Part shown: positions 1 to 11,257 of the stretch, one piece after another
Layout: each line of letters begins with the position of its first letter
How positions within the stretch are numbered: position 1 is the first letter of the stretch
Assembly (NCBI GenBank): GCA_045837725.1
Contig: JBEWZL010000084.1
Location: 124,001 to 188,000, forward strand
Source: Vermamoeba vermiformis
Taxonomy: Eukaryota; Tubulinea; Echinamoebida
Length of the DNA: 64,000 bases
Reading direction: 5' to 3'
The notes under the pieces: model-generated
Told to the model about the DNA's origin: nothing
Databases searched by the model: none
The model's input: only the letters and a program-made list of their open reading frames with translations
Position numbers and translations under genes: made by a program

Positions 1-802
1 ATGAACTCTAAGTCTTACTAATGTTGTGTTGTTAGATTGCCCCCTGAGCAACGAAGAAATTACGCAAATGTGTTTTCAGGCTTAGTACGCATTACGAAAG
101 AAGAAAATGTCTTGGCTTTGTGGCGAGGCAGTGGTCCTAATATATTCAGGTACGCGATGAACGGTACTAGTAATAACTCGCCTTAAGAGTACCAGATCTG
201 TTAATTTTCTTCATGATCCGATAACGTTTTAAAAATTAGAATAATTTCTTAGTATTAAAATAAATTAATATTTAGTTGTACATATAGCACTAATAATACG
301 TATTTAGAGCCATGTTGATGTCAGCAGCGCAACTGAGTTCGTACGACCAAATGAAGCAGGTCATGTTGAAGACAAAGTACTTTAAGGACGACTTATTTAC
401 GCACTTCATCGCTTCATTTATGGCCGGATTTATTGCTACTGTTGTTACGAGCCCTATTGACGTGGCTAAGACGAGAATTATGAATCAGAAGCCAGATCCC
501 GTTACTGGACAGTTGCAGTACAAGGGCGTCGCTGATTGTTTAGTAAGAACGATGAAGTCTGAAGGAGTAGTTGGTCTATACAAGGTAAATTCAATTCCGT
601 AAAAATGTACTGGCAGATCAAATCTAACAAAAAAGTAAAATTTCGTCGCGTCAAAGATCGATGTTAATATTATTTATTGTAGGGCTTTGTACCGAATTTC
701 ATGCGTCTAGGTCCACAAACAGTGCTTATGTTCGTGTTTTTGGAACAACTTACTCGAGGTTGGGCTTCGATTAGAAAAAGCATAGGTATGGAAGTAAAGT
801 AA
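1..802 (+). CDS. SLC25A11-like: Mitochondrial 2-oxoglutarate/malate carrier, 3' part (partial at the window edge)
   Basis: C-terminal part of an SLC25 carrier of the mitochondrial inner membrane. Exons lie at about 36-150, 311-583 and 683-802, joined by GT-AG introns. The translation contains LPPEQRRNYANVF, RITKEENVLALWRG, a carrier signature PIDVAKTRIMNQ and a C-terminal GFVPNFMRLGPQTVLMFVFLEQ. The order and wording of these blocks match the oxoglutarate/malate carrier (M2OM) better than other SLC25 members; the dicarboxylate/UCP branch is the main alternative. The family exchanges 2-oxoglutarate for malate in the malate-aspartate shuttle. The first repeat and the start codon lie before base 1. 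AATAAA-like signals follow at about 846 and 879. Confidence 0.85.
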
Positions 803-985
803 AGAAAAAAGAAATAGTTATAAACACTCATGTAAATCATATGCATAATAAATTAATGTACTTCTTTTCATTATCCAATAAACAACCGACATAAAGTTTA
901 TTGTACGAGATCGATGCATTTTCATCCGTACGATGAGACGAGCTTGAATAATGATGCAACAACTATTTTTTTATTGCTAACTTGA

Positions 986-1120
986 TCAAAAAACTGAATC
1001 AGATGCTACACAACGAACTTCCTTTGTGGTGAAGATAGTAGTGCGAGGAGGATCGTAAGCGTTCTTCTCGTCGGAAGGAGGCTTGACGTTGTCGGTGTAT
1101 TGATCGATGTTGAATTCCAT
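986..1120 (-). CDS. Small hypothetical protein, 44 aa
   Basis: A short uninterrupted reading frame from ATG (1118-1120) to TGA (986-988), beginning MEFNIDQYTDNVKPPSDEKN. It is polar and acidic at the start, with PPRTT in the middle, and has no membrane segment or known motif. It lies downstream of the Mak5-like gene on the same strand and convergent with the carrier gene. Base use looks more coding-like than the flanks (C-ending codons), which is the main reason to list it. I do not recognise it. It could also be the last exon of an unseen gene. Confidence 0.4.
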   Translation of the reverse strand: MEFNIDQYTDNVKPPSDEKNAYDPPRTTIFTTKEVRCVASDSVF

Positions 1121-1467
1121 TGTTGTGTAGTGAAGAGTGGAGTACTTGAAATGATTAACAACAGCTTTGAGATGCCGGCATTACCTACGTTAACGACTAC
1201 CTACCACGTAGGTATTCTGGCTTATTGCACAGCAAACTCGCATTCTAGATTTCATTCGTTATTGCAATATCCTGTCTCATAATGCAGTAATACTACAAGG
1301 CGATGAAGGTCGATTTGAAGATGGTATTCGAAACTATCCAGCCACAACATCGCTTCCATGTTCGAAATTTCCAAGGTTACGTACTTTTGGCTGAACCGCG
1401 TGGAGGCGAGTGTTGTGAATTTTGTATTTATTTTTTGTTCTCTGCAACAGCCCTATTCTTGTTATTA
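1121..1467. other. Intergenic stretch with a perfect inverted repeat
   Basis: No coding gene is supported here. The stretch contains a 9-base perfect inverted repeat, TACCTACGT at 1182-1190 and ACGTAGGTA at 1206-1214, with a 15-base spacer that repeats CTACC. It lies between the 3' end of the helicase and the 5' end of the 44-aa ORF, so it may hold a promoter or a transcript-end hairpin. That role is inference. Confidence 0.4.
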
Positions 1468-4400
1468 TTACTTATGTTTGCGTCGTTTCGGGTTCTTTGT
1501 GTTGACCAGATCGTGCTGAGCAGTGTGAGACTTGTCCATTGTTGCTAAGAACTCAGGGTTCTTCGTATAGTATTTGCCAGACATGCCTAAGATAATAAAT
1601 AACATTAGAACAGCAGATAAGGCAAAAAAGCACATCCGTACAAAAAAAAATGGATGTAGTCTCGGGTATTGATGATTTCATTATATTCAATAGTAGCGAA
1701 TAATACACATAATCCTCATCGACTAACAACTAGTAATATGCATTCCATAAAAGGAAATAAAAGATTTCATATGATGGTACTTCCGCCAATTATTTTCTCG
1801 TAGCGCAGTCAGGCGTCAAAATAATATTATGGGACCAAAATGCCGGTCTTATACTCGATATAATAATACTTACCGATAGGCATGAGCGGTTTTTTCATTA
1901 ATTCTTGCAGTTCTAATTTCATTTTGAAAATTTCAGCTTCGTCTCTGGCAGCAGCCTTTTGTGACACAAAATCATCTTCATCTTCATCGGAGAAGCTAAT
2001 TAAAACGATAGTTAAGGATAATAAGATAGGTTTGTATAATTAAAGCCTATTCTATGAGAGTTTGAAAAGGATACAATTCGTCATCGAGATCGAGATCTGC
2101 TTCTTTAGCTGACTTCTTGAACCAGTCTTTGCGATGCTTGGCCTAATTAAATTAAAATATCAATACCATATTCTATCGTTCGGCGGTCCAATAAAGAGAT
2201 TTAAAACGAAATTTAGACCACATCTGGAATCCGTACCTTGTCCTTAGCATGGAGTTTAGTGTTAATACGAGTAGCTAGACTAACACGCTTCTTAATAGCA
2301 GTGAAGTAACTACGATCAACAGGGAACTCTTTCAAGTCATCTACAAGCAATAAATTAATACCACATCCGCGTACTGACCAAATCTGACAAACTAAACGTA
2401 CCGACTCCCTTGACCTTCTGACAAATGCTCTTATAATAGTTACGTTCAGATGGATCGACGAGGAGTAATGTAAAGCCACCGCTGAAAGCACGAGCTGTAC
2501 GACCGCTACGGTGGATGTAGATCTGGATGCGCGAATTGTTAGCTCAGGTCAACGCCTAATAGTATGATAATGTATAATATACTTACTTCACTGTTTCTGG
2601 GAATTTGATAGTGTACTACGTGATCGACATTAGGAATATCAATACCACGAGCCATCACATCCGTTGCGATCAAAACACATTCCTTTGCATCGCGGAATCT
2701 AACCGTAATAATCATAAATATATGCCCTATTATATTTTTAATATAATTAACGTACCTTTCCAAGTTTTTAAAGCGTTGTTTCTGTTGCATATTCGCGTGC
2801 AACGAACTGACTTGGAAATTCAGCATTTGGAAGATTGGCGTCAATCTGCGAATGCATTCGATGCTGTTCACGAATACGAGTGTTCGGCCAGGGTACTTCC
2901 ATAAGAAATAGTACAAGTAAATGTCCTAAATAAAAACGGATGTCGTTACAAAAACCTGATCGAGCTTGAAAAATATTAAATAGTGCTTATATTAATTACC
3001 TTTTCTTCTTTAATGCAGAATAATCGCGATTCGACCAATTTATCCGCGGTCATTTGACCGGGACCAGTCAGATCAATAATTTCAACTTTTCGTTCAAATT
3101 CAATCATATCCATCAAGATATCTAAATCATAATATTAATATGCGTATCTTTAATAGTATTTCTTAGGTACTTACCAACTCTGTTTTGAACGTCCTTTTGT
3201 TTTTTCTTCTTGTTGCTAAAGTTTCGTTTGCGTGGTTTGCCAATGTTTTTACGACCTTCAACTGACAAGGTCAAGGTGGCTGAGAAGATAAAGTACTGCT
3301 TCTTGTGCATCTCTATAAATAATACCATATTAGTTAACAATAAAATAATATAGAAATGAGAATAAAAGCTCCGAAGTGGCAGATCCACACGTGGATCCGA
3401 ATCCAAAAAATTTCTTATAAAAAGCTTTGTGATGATATAATAATATTATACTAGTATAATACTTACGCTTGTGCTTAATTTCGTTCTTAGTAACGATATT
3501 GGAATTATTAGCAGCCTTGTGGTCCTCTTCAAAGTCTTCAAGTATCGGCATCTCATCCTCGCCTTCATTTTCATCGTCTTCATTCATATCATCGCCTTCA
3601 ATATCTTCATCATCGATATCTTCATCGTCCATATCGACCTCGTTCAATTCATCCTCGTTCACTTCGTCTTCGTTAATTTCATCGTTGATTTCTTCGAAAT
3701 TATTTTCATCGTCATTTTCGTTCAACAACTCCATATCCTCATCGTTAATATCTTCTTCGCCACTGCCTTCATCATCATCGTCGTCTTCATTTTCTTGCGC
3801 GAATTTGGCTTGGAACTTGGCCTTTCTTTCCTTAGCATTTTGTTTCTTAGAATTCATTTCGCGACTAGGCTCGTACACAAACGTCTCATCGTCTTCAATT
3901 TTCAACTGCACCGCGTTCAAGATCGATTCGACCTCAGGATAATGACCAAATTCGACCATTCTGTCGGCTTCGTCCAGTACAACGAATCGAATTCCTTTTG
4001 GCGCCAAATCTTTCAGTGAATTGTCGTACTGATTCAACGTCTCCCACATGCGGCCAGGCGTGCCCACAAGAATATCAGGACGTTTAGACAACAGTCTTTG
4101 TTGTTTGTACGGCGAAACACCACCGACAACAGCCGTGATCTTGATCGAAGTGTATTTGGCCACGCGCGTCAAATGATCCACAATTTGTTTGGCGAGTTCA
4201 CGTGTCGGCGACAAAATCAACGCTTTGAGCTCGTTGGGCTGATCCGATCCTGCATTCTTCGCTTGCAAGTCGAGGATTTGTTGCAAGATTGGGATACCAA
4301 AGGCCAATGTTTTACCAGAGCCCTACATAATAATGTCATTAGCACCAGTGTACTCGAAGGTGTCAAAATGTCAAAAGTGTCACTTTTATGTTGGACATCC

Positions 4401-5788
4401 GTAACGCCTGCGCGCAAAGAGTTTTCTTTTGTTACTTACAGTTTTTGCAGCACCAAGAATGTCCTTACGGTCTCTTAACGAAGCAGTAAGAGCGCGTTCT
4501 TGAATCGGTGTCGGATTCATGAATCCGGCCTTCTTCAAACCTAGCAGATCCAATGTTAATATTAACTGTTATCATATTAATATCTACTGTATACCTCTTA
4601 ATATATCGATGTGCATCTCAGGGTACAACTTGGTCCAATCAGCCATGCTCGTGCGAAGCTCTTCTGGATCTTCATCCAAGATCGGATCGTGCTCTTCTTC
4701 TTGCTTCGAAGACTCCTCTTGTTTAGCGCTATCCTCTTCGCTCACTTCATTTTTTTCTTCTTCGTTGTCATTAACTTCTTCTTCTTCCTCCTCTTGTGGC
4801 GGTTGTTCAAATTTAACTTTTTTCTTTTGATCAGGTTTTTTGTCTTCTTTAGGCTTAGTTTGTTCTTGCTTCTTATTGTTCTTTTCATTTGCAGGTTGTT
4901 GAACTTCGGGTTTATTCTTCTTATTTTCTTTAATTTGTGGCTCGTTTTTCTTTGGCTGTTGTTTTTGCTGCTCGATCTGCTTCTTGGATTCTTTTTGTTT
5001 TTCGGCAGCCTTATCTTGTTTCTTATTCTCATTCATCTTCTTATTCATGGTATTCTTAATAGCTTGTTTATGCAGATCAATAACCTCGCGGCTAGAAGTT
5101 AAACCGTCTTCGCTCTCATCCGCGTCAAATCCAGCAGAATCCGTTGTGTTAACTGAGGCTTCGTGAATTTCATCACTTGTAGGCTCTTCGTGTACCTTAT
5201 TTTTCTTATTATTTTTGGCGTCCTTTTTCTTTTTCTTGTGGTGATCTTCCTCCTCTTCGTGATCCGATTCGAGCAGATCCGCATCTTCATCTTCTAATAA
5301 TAGCTTGGTGTCGCCCGTATTATAGTATAATACTGCAGCGTTGTCATCAAGCTCTTCTAAGCCAAAAAATCCTCCAGCCTCTGTAGATCAGATCGTTAAA
5401 AAAATGCGATCAGAAACCAAATTCATAGTTTATTAATAAAAACTGCCTAATAAATATTAAAAAATATGTATGATATATTACCTTCGTTAAGCAAAAATTT
5501 TGACGCATCTACATCCACTTTTTTCCATTTTGGCTGTTTTGTTGGGCGTGTCTTTTGAGCTTCTAATTCTCGCTTGATAATTTGCGAATTTTTCTTTAAA
5601 TCAGGTCTATATTCAGGCACATCATCCTCTTGCGGCAGAATACTCGAGATCTTCATCTTTTTCAAGTTAGGCTGCTTGGATTGCCTTTTGGACGACGATG
5701 CGATCTGATCGTGTTTTCGCTTCTTTCCGTTGCCATTAGCGCCACCATTAGGCTTAGGAATATTAATCTTCTTGCCTTGTTGACTCAT
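1468..5788 (-). CDS. MAK5/DDX24: DEAD-box RNA helicase Mak5/DDX24 (60S ribosome biogenesis)
   Basis: Multi-exon gene starting at the ATG at 5786-5788 ([16 protein letters not shown]) and ending with TAA at 1468-1470 after a Lys/Arg-rich tail. The helicase motifs appear in order: Q motif (NPTPIQERA), motif I (AAKTGSGKT, split by an intron at about 4324-4440), Ia (SPTRELAKQ), TPGRMWE, motif II (VVLDEADRM), III (SATLTLS), IV (FVNS), V ([24 protein letters not shown]) and VI (HRSGRTAR). The TPGR-W and DEADRMVE wording, the GLEEL block before the core and the N-terminal Trp-rich KWKKVDVD segment match Mak5/DDX24, an ATP-dependent helicase of nucleolar pre-60S assembly. Two large insertions stand out: a Lys/Glu/Gln-rich N-terminal linker (about 4600-5290) and a very acidic Asp/Glu/Asn block between motifs II and III (about 3500-3800). 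Both are host low-complexity sequence. Confidence 0.9.
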
Positions 5789-5876
5789 CTTACAACAAAA
5801 AAGATAAATAAGCAGATCCCAAAAAACTGAAAAAATCAATCCAAAATCATATTTAATTATTTATTACGTTAATCAA

Positions 5877-8239
5877 ATGAACAACGAGGAAGGATCTGGC
5901 AAGTTCGTTGAGCTGCAAAGAACAGAGTTCAATAACGATGATTCCGAAGATGATCTTGAAATACCAACTGTAGGCGAAGAGTTAATTGACGGAGAAGAGG
6001 AAAATGAAGAAATATTAATTCAAAGGTGCGTATTAATAATTTTACAGGTTATTTCTCCCTCGGATAAAGCAGATCTATTAATATTAAACAAAAAATTTCA
6101 CTGCATTCCTTTCACTTAAAAACTTATTCTTTTAGCTTTAAATAATTAAAATATTATTTTAAAATTTATTATACTCATATTTCACGCTATGCAGCTCATT
6201 ACAACTTCCGGGTCCCAAACAAAATCCGGTTTGGGCTTACGCACTGTTGACTTTAGCCACACTAATGGTATCATCAGCTGGTGCCGTATTAAAATTAATG
6301 AGTGACGTAAGTATTCCCTCTGAATTCCGCTAAGAACTAAAATCACTTTTGGATCCTCGATCTCACTAACCAAATCTGACTTTAGACACCTCCTATAAAT
6401 AGATCGTCGTGGCGATTACAAGCAACAACTATTACATTAATCCCAGGTACATATTTTGCCTATAAGACGCTACATTAATTGACACTTTAGAAAAAAAACT
6501 AATTGTATTCTTGACAGGCTTTATTTATCAATGGCGCAATTTCGAACAAAAAAGAGATTTATTTACTTGGAAAAAAATAGCAATTATGATGATCAGCGCA
6601 CTCATGTTGGCTCTGCACTTTGGCGTACGTGTTTAAAAATCCAATGCTATTTAATACTCAAAGCCTATTATCGCAATGAATTAGCATAATAAGCCATTAA
6701 ATACTGTACCGCGCTAATTACTTAATTTAGGTGTGGATTGCTAGTTTAGATATGACGACTTTAACGCATAGTCTGTTATTCGTTGTTTGTGCGCCAATTA
6801 TATTCGTCATTGGCATGTGGTATGTTAAATTAAATACACATTTATCAGTATACCATATATAAGCTTAAATGAGCATTATTCAGCAAATTCAATTTTATAA
6901 GCGGATGCAGATCCACTTTTATTGTGCTTATCAAACAATATATACTAGATTGATACTTATATGTTGGATTATTACCGATTATATTATCTCAATATAATCT
7001 TCTAGGGGCTTTGGCAATAAATATTTGACCAAAACTGTCGGATCCAAGTTAGGCTGTCCAACAGTGCCATCTTGGGGCGAGACTATCGGCTCTATTATTG
7101 GATTTATCGGCATGGGCATTACCGTACTCGATGTGTCTTCGGACAAGGACGCCACGTTCTTGGGTGATTTTGTTGCCTTTTTAGGTAAGTCGTTTTCAGA
7201 TCCATCGTAATTATTCGGAGACCTTTAAAACACTATTATAAATAATCCATTATAGTACTATATCAACACAATATATATTACGCATTATCAGTAGAATTAT
7301 AATTGCTTAATATTACGAATTTGGACCAATTTCAGCTTCGCGCAATCGAACTTTTATTTCTTTGCCAATATTCTTTTCTTTCAGTGAATTAATTAATAAT
7401 GACATTACCAAATATAGGAGCGGTGATGTGGGTCGGACACTTGGTCTCAGGCCGAGTATTGAAAGAAATGCCGCTGTTCATTTATTTGTTCCCCGTCACT
7501 TTGTTATGCACTTTGTATCTCATATTGGGCTCGATTATATTTGAAGGCGCATCGGTAAGATTAATGTTATTTAATATTATTCACCTTACTATATTTAGAG
7601 TATCATTTAAAACTCAAACTAATTTCTTAATCTTTAGTTGGTTATTGCCCCAAGTGGTATTTTTGGATATTTTACGTGGCCTACATTCGGGTATGCTTTA
7701 TATTAATTTTATCAATTTTATTGTCTTTCATTAAAATAATTTTGACGAAGTTCTCTGACTAGTGTTTTTTTCCTAATTTAGCTATGTACTCTATTTGGGA
7801 CTGGGCCCTGGTTTGGCAGGTCACGCAGCGATCAATTTGTGTTTGAAGTACCTCAATCCACTCGTAATATCTGTCTTCTTGTTGATGGAGCCAATCATCG
7901 GATCTGTTTTGGGCGTAGTTATTGGTACGTTGCAAAAGCTCAAAAATAAGATCATACGTTATATAATTGGTCAAATTTAGTCAAACATAGTTTAAATTTC
8001 ATTATAGGATAATAAGGACCTTATTTCCATGCATAAAATTTTTTTTGAACTTTTTATTCATTTGAAATTTTATCGGCGAAATTATTATGTCCTATTGATC
8101 TCGTATTATAGGAGTATCAGGTTATCCAGGCATTTGGACGTGGCTCGGCACACCAATCGTGTTAGGTTCGACTGTTTGGGTGACCATTGCCGAATATCAA
8201 CGTACGCAGCACGAAGAACAAGAGAAGTCGTACGCGTAG
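5877..8239 (+). CDS. DMT-superfamily (EamA-like) multi-pass transporter
   Basis: Starts at ATG 5877 (MNNEEGSGKFVELQ) with an acidic cytosolic leader of about 45 residues. About eight or nine further exons follow, most coding one or two hydrophobic helices, to TAG at 8237-8239. Visible helices include WAYALLTLATLMVSS, KIAIMMISALMLALHFG, SLLFVVCAPIIFVIGMW, GSIIGFIGMGITVL, FLFPVTLLCTLYLILGSIIF and LVISVFLLMEPIIGSVLGVV. The two-repeat, 9-10-helix plan and the late ISVFLLMEPIIGSVLG helix (compare EamA 'LEPV..ALLG') support a drug/metabolite transporter. One intron (about 7182-7422) is unusually long for this window. The substrate cannot be read from sequence. The gene is divergent from the helicase with only 88 bases between the two start codons, so a shared promoter is likely. 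Confidence 0.75.
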
Positions 8240-8854
8240 GTACGGCATGTTGATGAATAAAATTGATAAAAAATCGTGAAAATAGAGACATTTCTGTATT
8301 AAATTTGGTTGCCCGAGAAATTAGCTGTTAATTATTGACGAAGTAGTAAGGTAGAATTCGTACCAAAAACGTTTTTTTCGTCAATTTATACACCACCGTT
8401 TAATTTTGCAAGAATTTAATTGAGGTTAATAACGAATAAAAAATATTGTACTGGGTTTGGTGGAGAGGGTGCAGATCCGTTTCCTAACAATAAATTTAAT
8501 GTTTATTGGCTGTTACAGACATCTTTCGCTTTGTTTAAAAGACAGGCGGCTCCCAATCATCCATTGCGGTAATAAAAACGACCTGGACGGACTTCTCGAA
8601 GGCGGATGCGACGCTACCGGTGCTAATGGAGCTAGGGACTAGGGTCGGAGAAGTAATTGTAGGAACGTTCTTTGTGTTGTCCATTGCGATAATTTTAACA
8701 AAACAATCGACTGCGGAAAACTCTTCTACAAAACTAACAAATCGGAATCAGATCAGAAAAAATGTAACGATCTACAGGATCCGTCGACGAGCTATTCTAA
8801 ATCCAAATTATAGAGTATATTACTACATAATTGTAACTACATGTGCGATTATTG
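8240..8854. other. Intergenic region, no supported gene
   Basis: This is convergent space between the transporter (+) and the JMJD4-like gene (-). A 94-codon plus-strand frame at 8620-8904 has two hydrophobic stretches but runs across the end of the JMJD4-like gene and shows no family signal. Several GATC-centred words occur (8471, 8752, 8779). I see no RNA gene. Confidence 0.4.
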
Positions 8855-11119
8855 TTAACTGGGTCCTTTACTATTTAACAAAACAAAATTTTCAAGTCGT
8901 TTAATTGTGCGCGTAATGTTTCGACTGAGCTGATGATATTTCAAAAGATACTTCTCTCTAAGTACTAATCTAAGCACCTGTGTTATCTTACTTAAGTTAT
9001 ATAGGGCAAGCAAGTCAATCTTTGCGCTAATTTTCTTGGATTCGTTAACCCGCGTTAGTTGCGCGGATGCGATCTGCGTCAAAAGCATGATAAACTCTAA
9101 GTAATCTATGCCGGCACTAGCGCGTAACATTACTTGACAATGCTCTATATATTCGTCTTCGCTAAAGGTATCTCTAATGTGCTCAATGTATTTTTCAAGC
9201 AAGGTCAGATCCGCTTTGATGAAGTTCCAGCACAGATCTAAATTGCACGCGTTGAACCAATTATGATTGATAGATATAGTATCTTCGAGATTATGCACTT
9301 GATGAAACCATCCACTAGGCACTATAAATCAAATAAAAAATTGAGTCAGATCCGAAACTTTGCAACAATTTTATTCTTTGTCTATTTATAGCAATATTTG
9401 AAGCTTGACTTACCATAAATAGTCTCGCCTGCTTCTTGAATGACTTTTATCGGTGTACATTTGCCAAAGTTCGGAAATTGTTTTGGATCCACTTTTTGCA
9501 GCACATCGTATACTGTGTTGCCGTGACTAAACATCATAAAATTAATAAATTATTTTACTATATTAGGAATAATATGCTGCGCACCTGTCTTTGAAGAATT
9601 CTTCTTGATTCGGTGGAAAAAAAATCCACAGTTTTCTACCGCAAATGTTCGTTGACCAACTGTAAGAGCGAAGGACGTCTGAATGCAACGGTGTCCAGCT
9701 ATCTATATTAAATACTATATTAGTCATAGCATCGATTCAACTATTTAAGAATGCTCGACAAATCCAGATCTAAATCCGGGATCGAATCCCGAAAATTCTT
9801 GGCGGGCTGTTATTTGGCCCTTACTGATAATTTTTCTTATTTAAATAATGTATCGTACTACTTATACAATTAACTTACGTTTAGGACCCATATAAACAAA
9901 TCTGTAATCGTCGTTCAAATTGAGCTGATCCCAATAGTCGTTGAGCCAATCTTCCGAGAATAGAGCGGGTAATATATACACCTCATGCTGCGGATATTGT
10001 TGAATTAAATGCCAGTCTTTTAAGTACAACAATGACGCGTCTAAATAATCACGTGACTTTGGCGTGTCATCGTCCGTGTCACTTTCAATTTCCTCTTTTG
10101 GCATATTTTTCCGCTGTTCAATTCTTTTCTTCCAATATTCCACGTATTCCGCAAACTAACAATCAATAATAAAGTCAATTAGCAAGATGAAAAATCAATG
10201 CGTGAAAAATTGAATAGATCCGAGCGCCTAACAGCTACTTATCGAAGTCATTTCCTAATTAGGAAATGCAAACATAAAGCTTCGATAATCCGCCAATCAT
10301 TAGTCAATTTTAATTTTAGTTACAGAACGAATTTCGTGACGAATAAAAAATTAATTGAATTATACGTGTAGGATCTTTTTATTAATATTGTAACGATACT
10401 ATGTATATAAATCTCTTGCTTACGTTCATTTGCAGTCGTTTCTGATCGTTGTACTGCTGTTCATTGCATTGTGCGACGTTGACTTGCGACGCGCCAAAAT
10501 TCTTCGTTAAATATTCAAAATTAGGCTTACGAACTTAAAAGTGCTCGTATTAATATCGCATAGGTACTAATAAATTGTATTCATACCGTTGTTATCTACT
10601 GTAGTCCAATTTTGAGTGCATAAAAAATTTACGTGCAGATCTGTGATAATTACGGGCTTATTTGGCACCAAATAATTCGCAAAAAAATCATCGTAGCTTA
10701 ATCCACTTCGTTTTTCTATTGTTGTTATTGACTTAGCCTGGTAAAAAATAGATCTGTTAAAATAAATTCTCTTCCGCAACATACAATGTATTCAATAATA
10801 TTTAGGACGATAATAACTAGTAATATTATTGTAATTATAATTACTCGCAATATTGTCTGAGGCAGGAGAAATTAAATTAAATTGAAATTACCTTATCGCG
10901 AGCCAATCGGACTTGTTCTTCATTAAGCGCATATCTAAATGCCTGTAGCGATATGTTCCTATTAGTAATATCCGCAGGTAACATAGCTATCCGATTGCAA
11001 AGCACTCGCGAACCCAAATTTGAAACGCCAGGAGATCCACCAATTAGTCTACTTGTACTTATTTTCGGCGATAAATTAATATATGATGAACAGATGTTTC
11101 TTCGGATAGCACTAATCAA
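8855..11119 (-). CDS. JMJD4: JmjC-domain 2-oxoglutarate/Fe(II) hydroxylase, JMJD4-like
   Basis: The family catalyses protein hydroxylation; animal JMJD4 hydroxylates a lysine of translation termination factor eRF1. The JmjC signature is clear. WTPLHSDVLRSYSWSTNICG (about 9640-9705) holds the HxD iron ligands, and GRKLWIFFPP follows. The last exon opens with PSGWFHQVHNLEDTISINHN, carrying the second iron His and the near-invariant JMJD4 block. An upstream exon has YDDFFANYLVPNKPVIITDL, the usual JMJD4 N-terminal motif. I place the start at 11119, because the exon 10892-11119 splices in phase to the exon at about 10740. A start at 10782 is possible. The 11119 start would give an Arg/Ser-rich leader (MISAIRRNICSSYINL) that resembles a mitochondrial presequence. 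A long helical C-terminal extension follows the JmjC fold. Confidence 0.85.
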
Positions 11120-11257
11120 AGAAGCGCAAATTGAAATTTTGTTCTACGAAAAATGAAAATTCCATAATTAACTGTATTTTGTAAATAGAACAACAACTCC
11201 GTATATATTTTATTATATAACACCATGGAAAAATATTAATATCGCAATTGTTATTCA

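Noticed and set aside
3469-4019. Long open plus-strand frames with Ser- or Ile/Phe-rich products opposite the helicase
   Set aside because: They are antisense to the acidic Asp/Glu/Asn block of the Mak5 gene. Repetitive GAN codons leave the other strand free of stops.
9770-9795. tRNA B-box-like palindrome GGGATCGAATCCC
   Set aside because: It lies in an intron of the JMJD4-like gene. No matching A box or acceptor stem was found at tRNA spacing.
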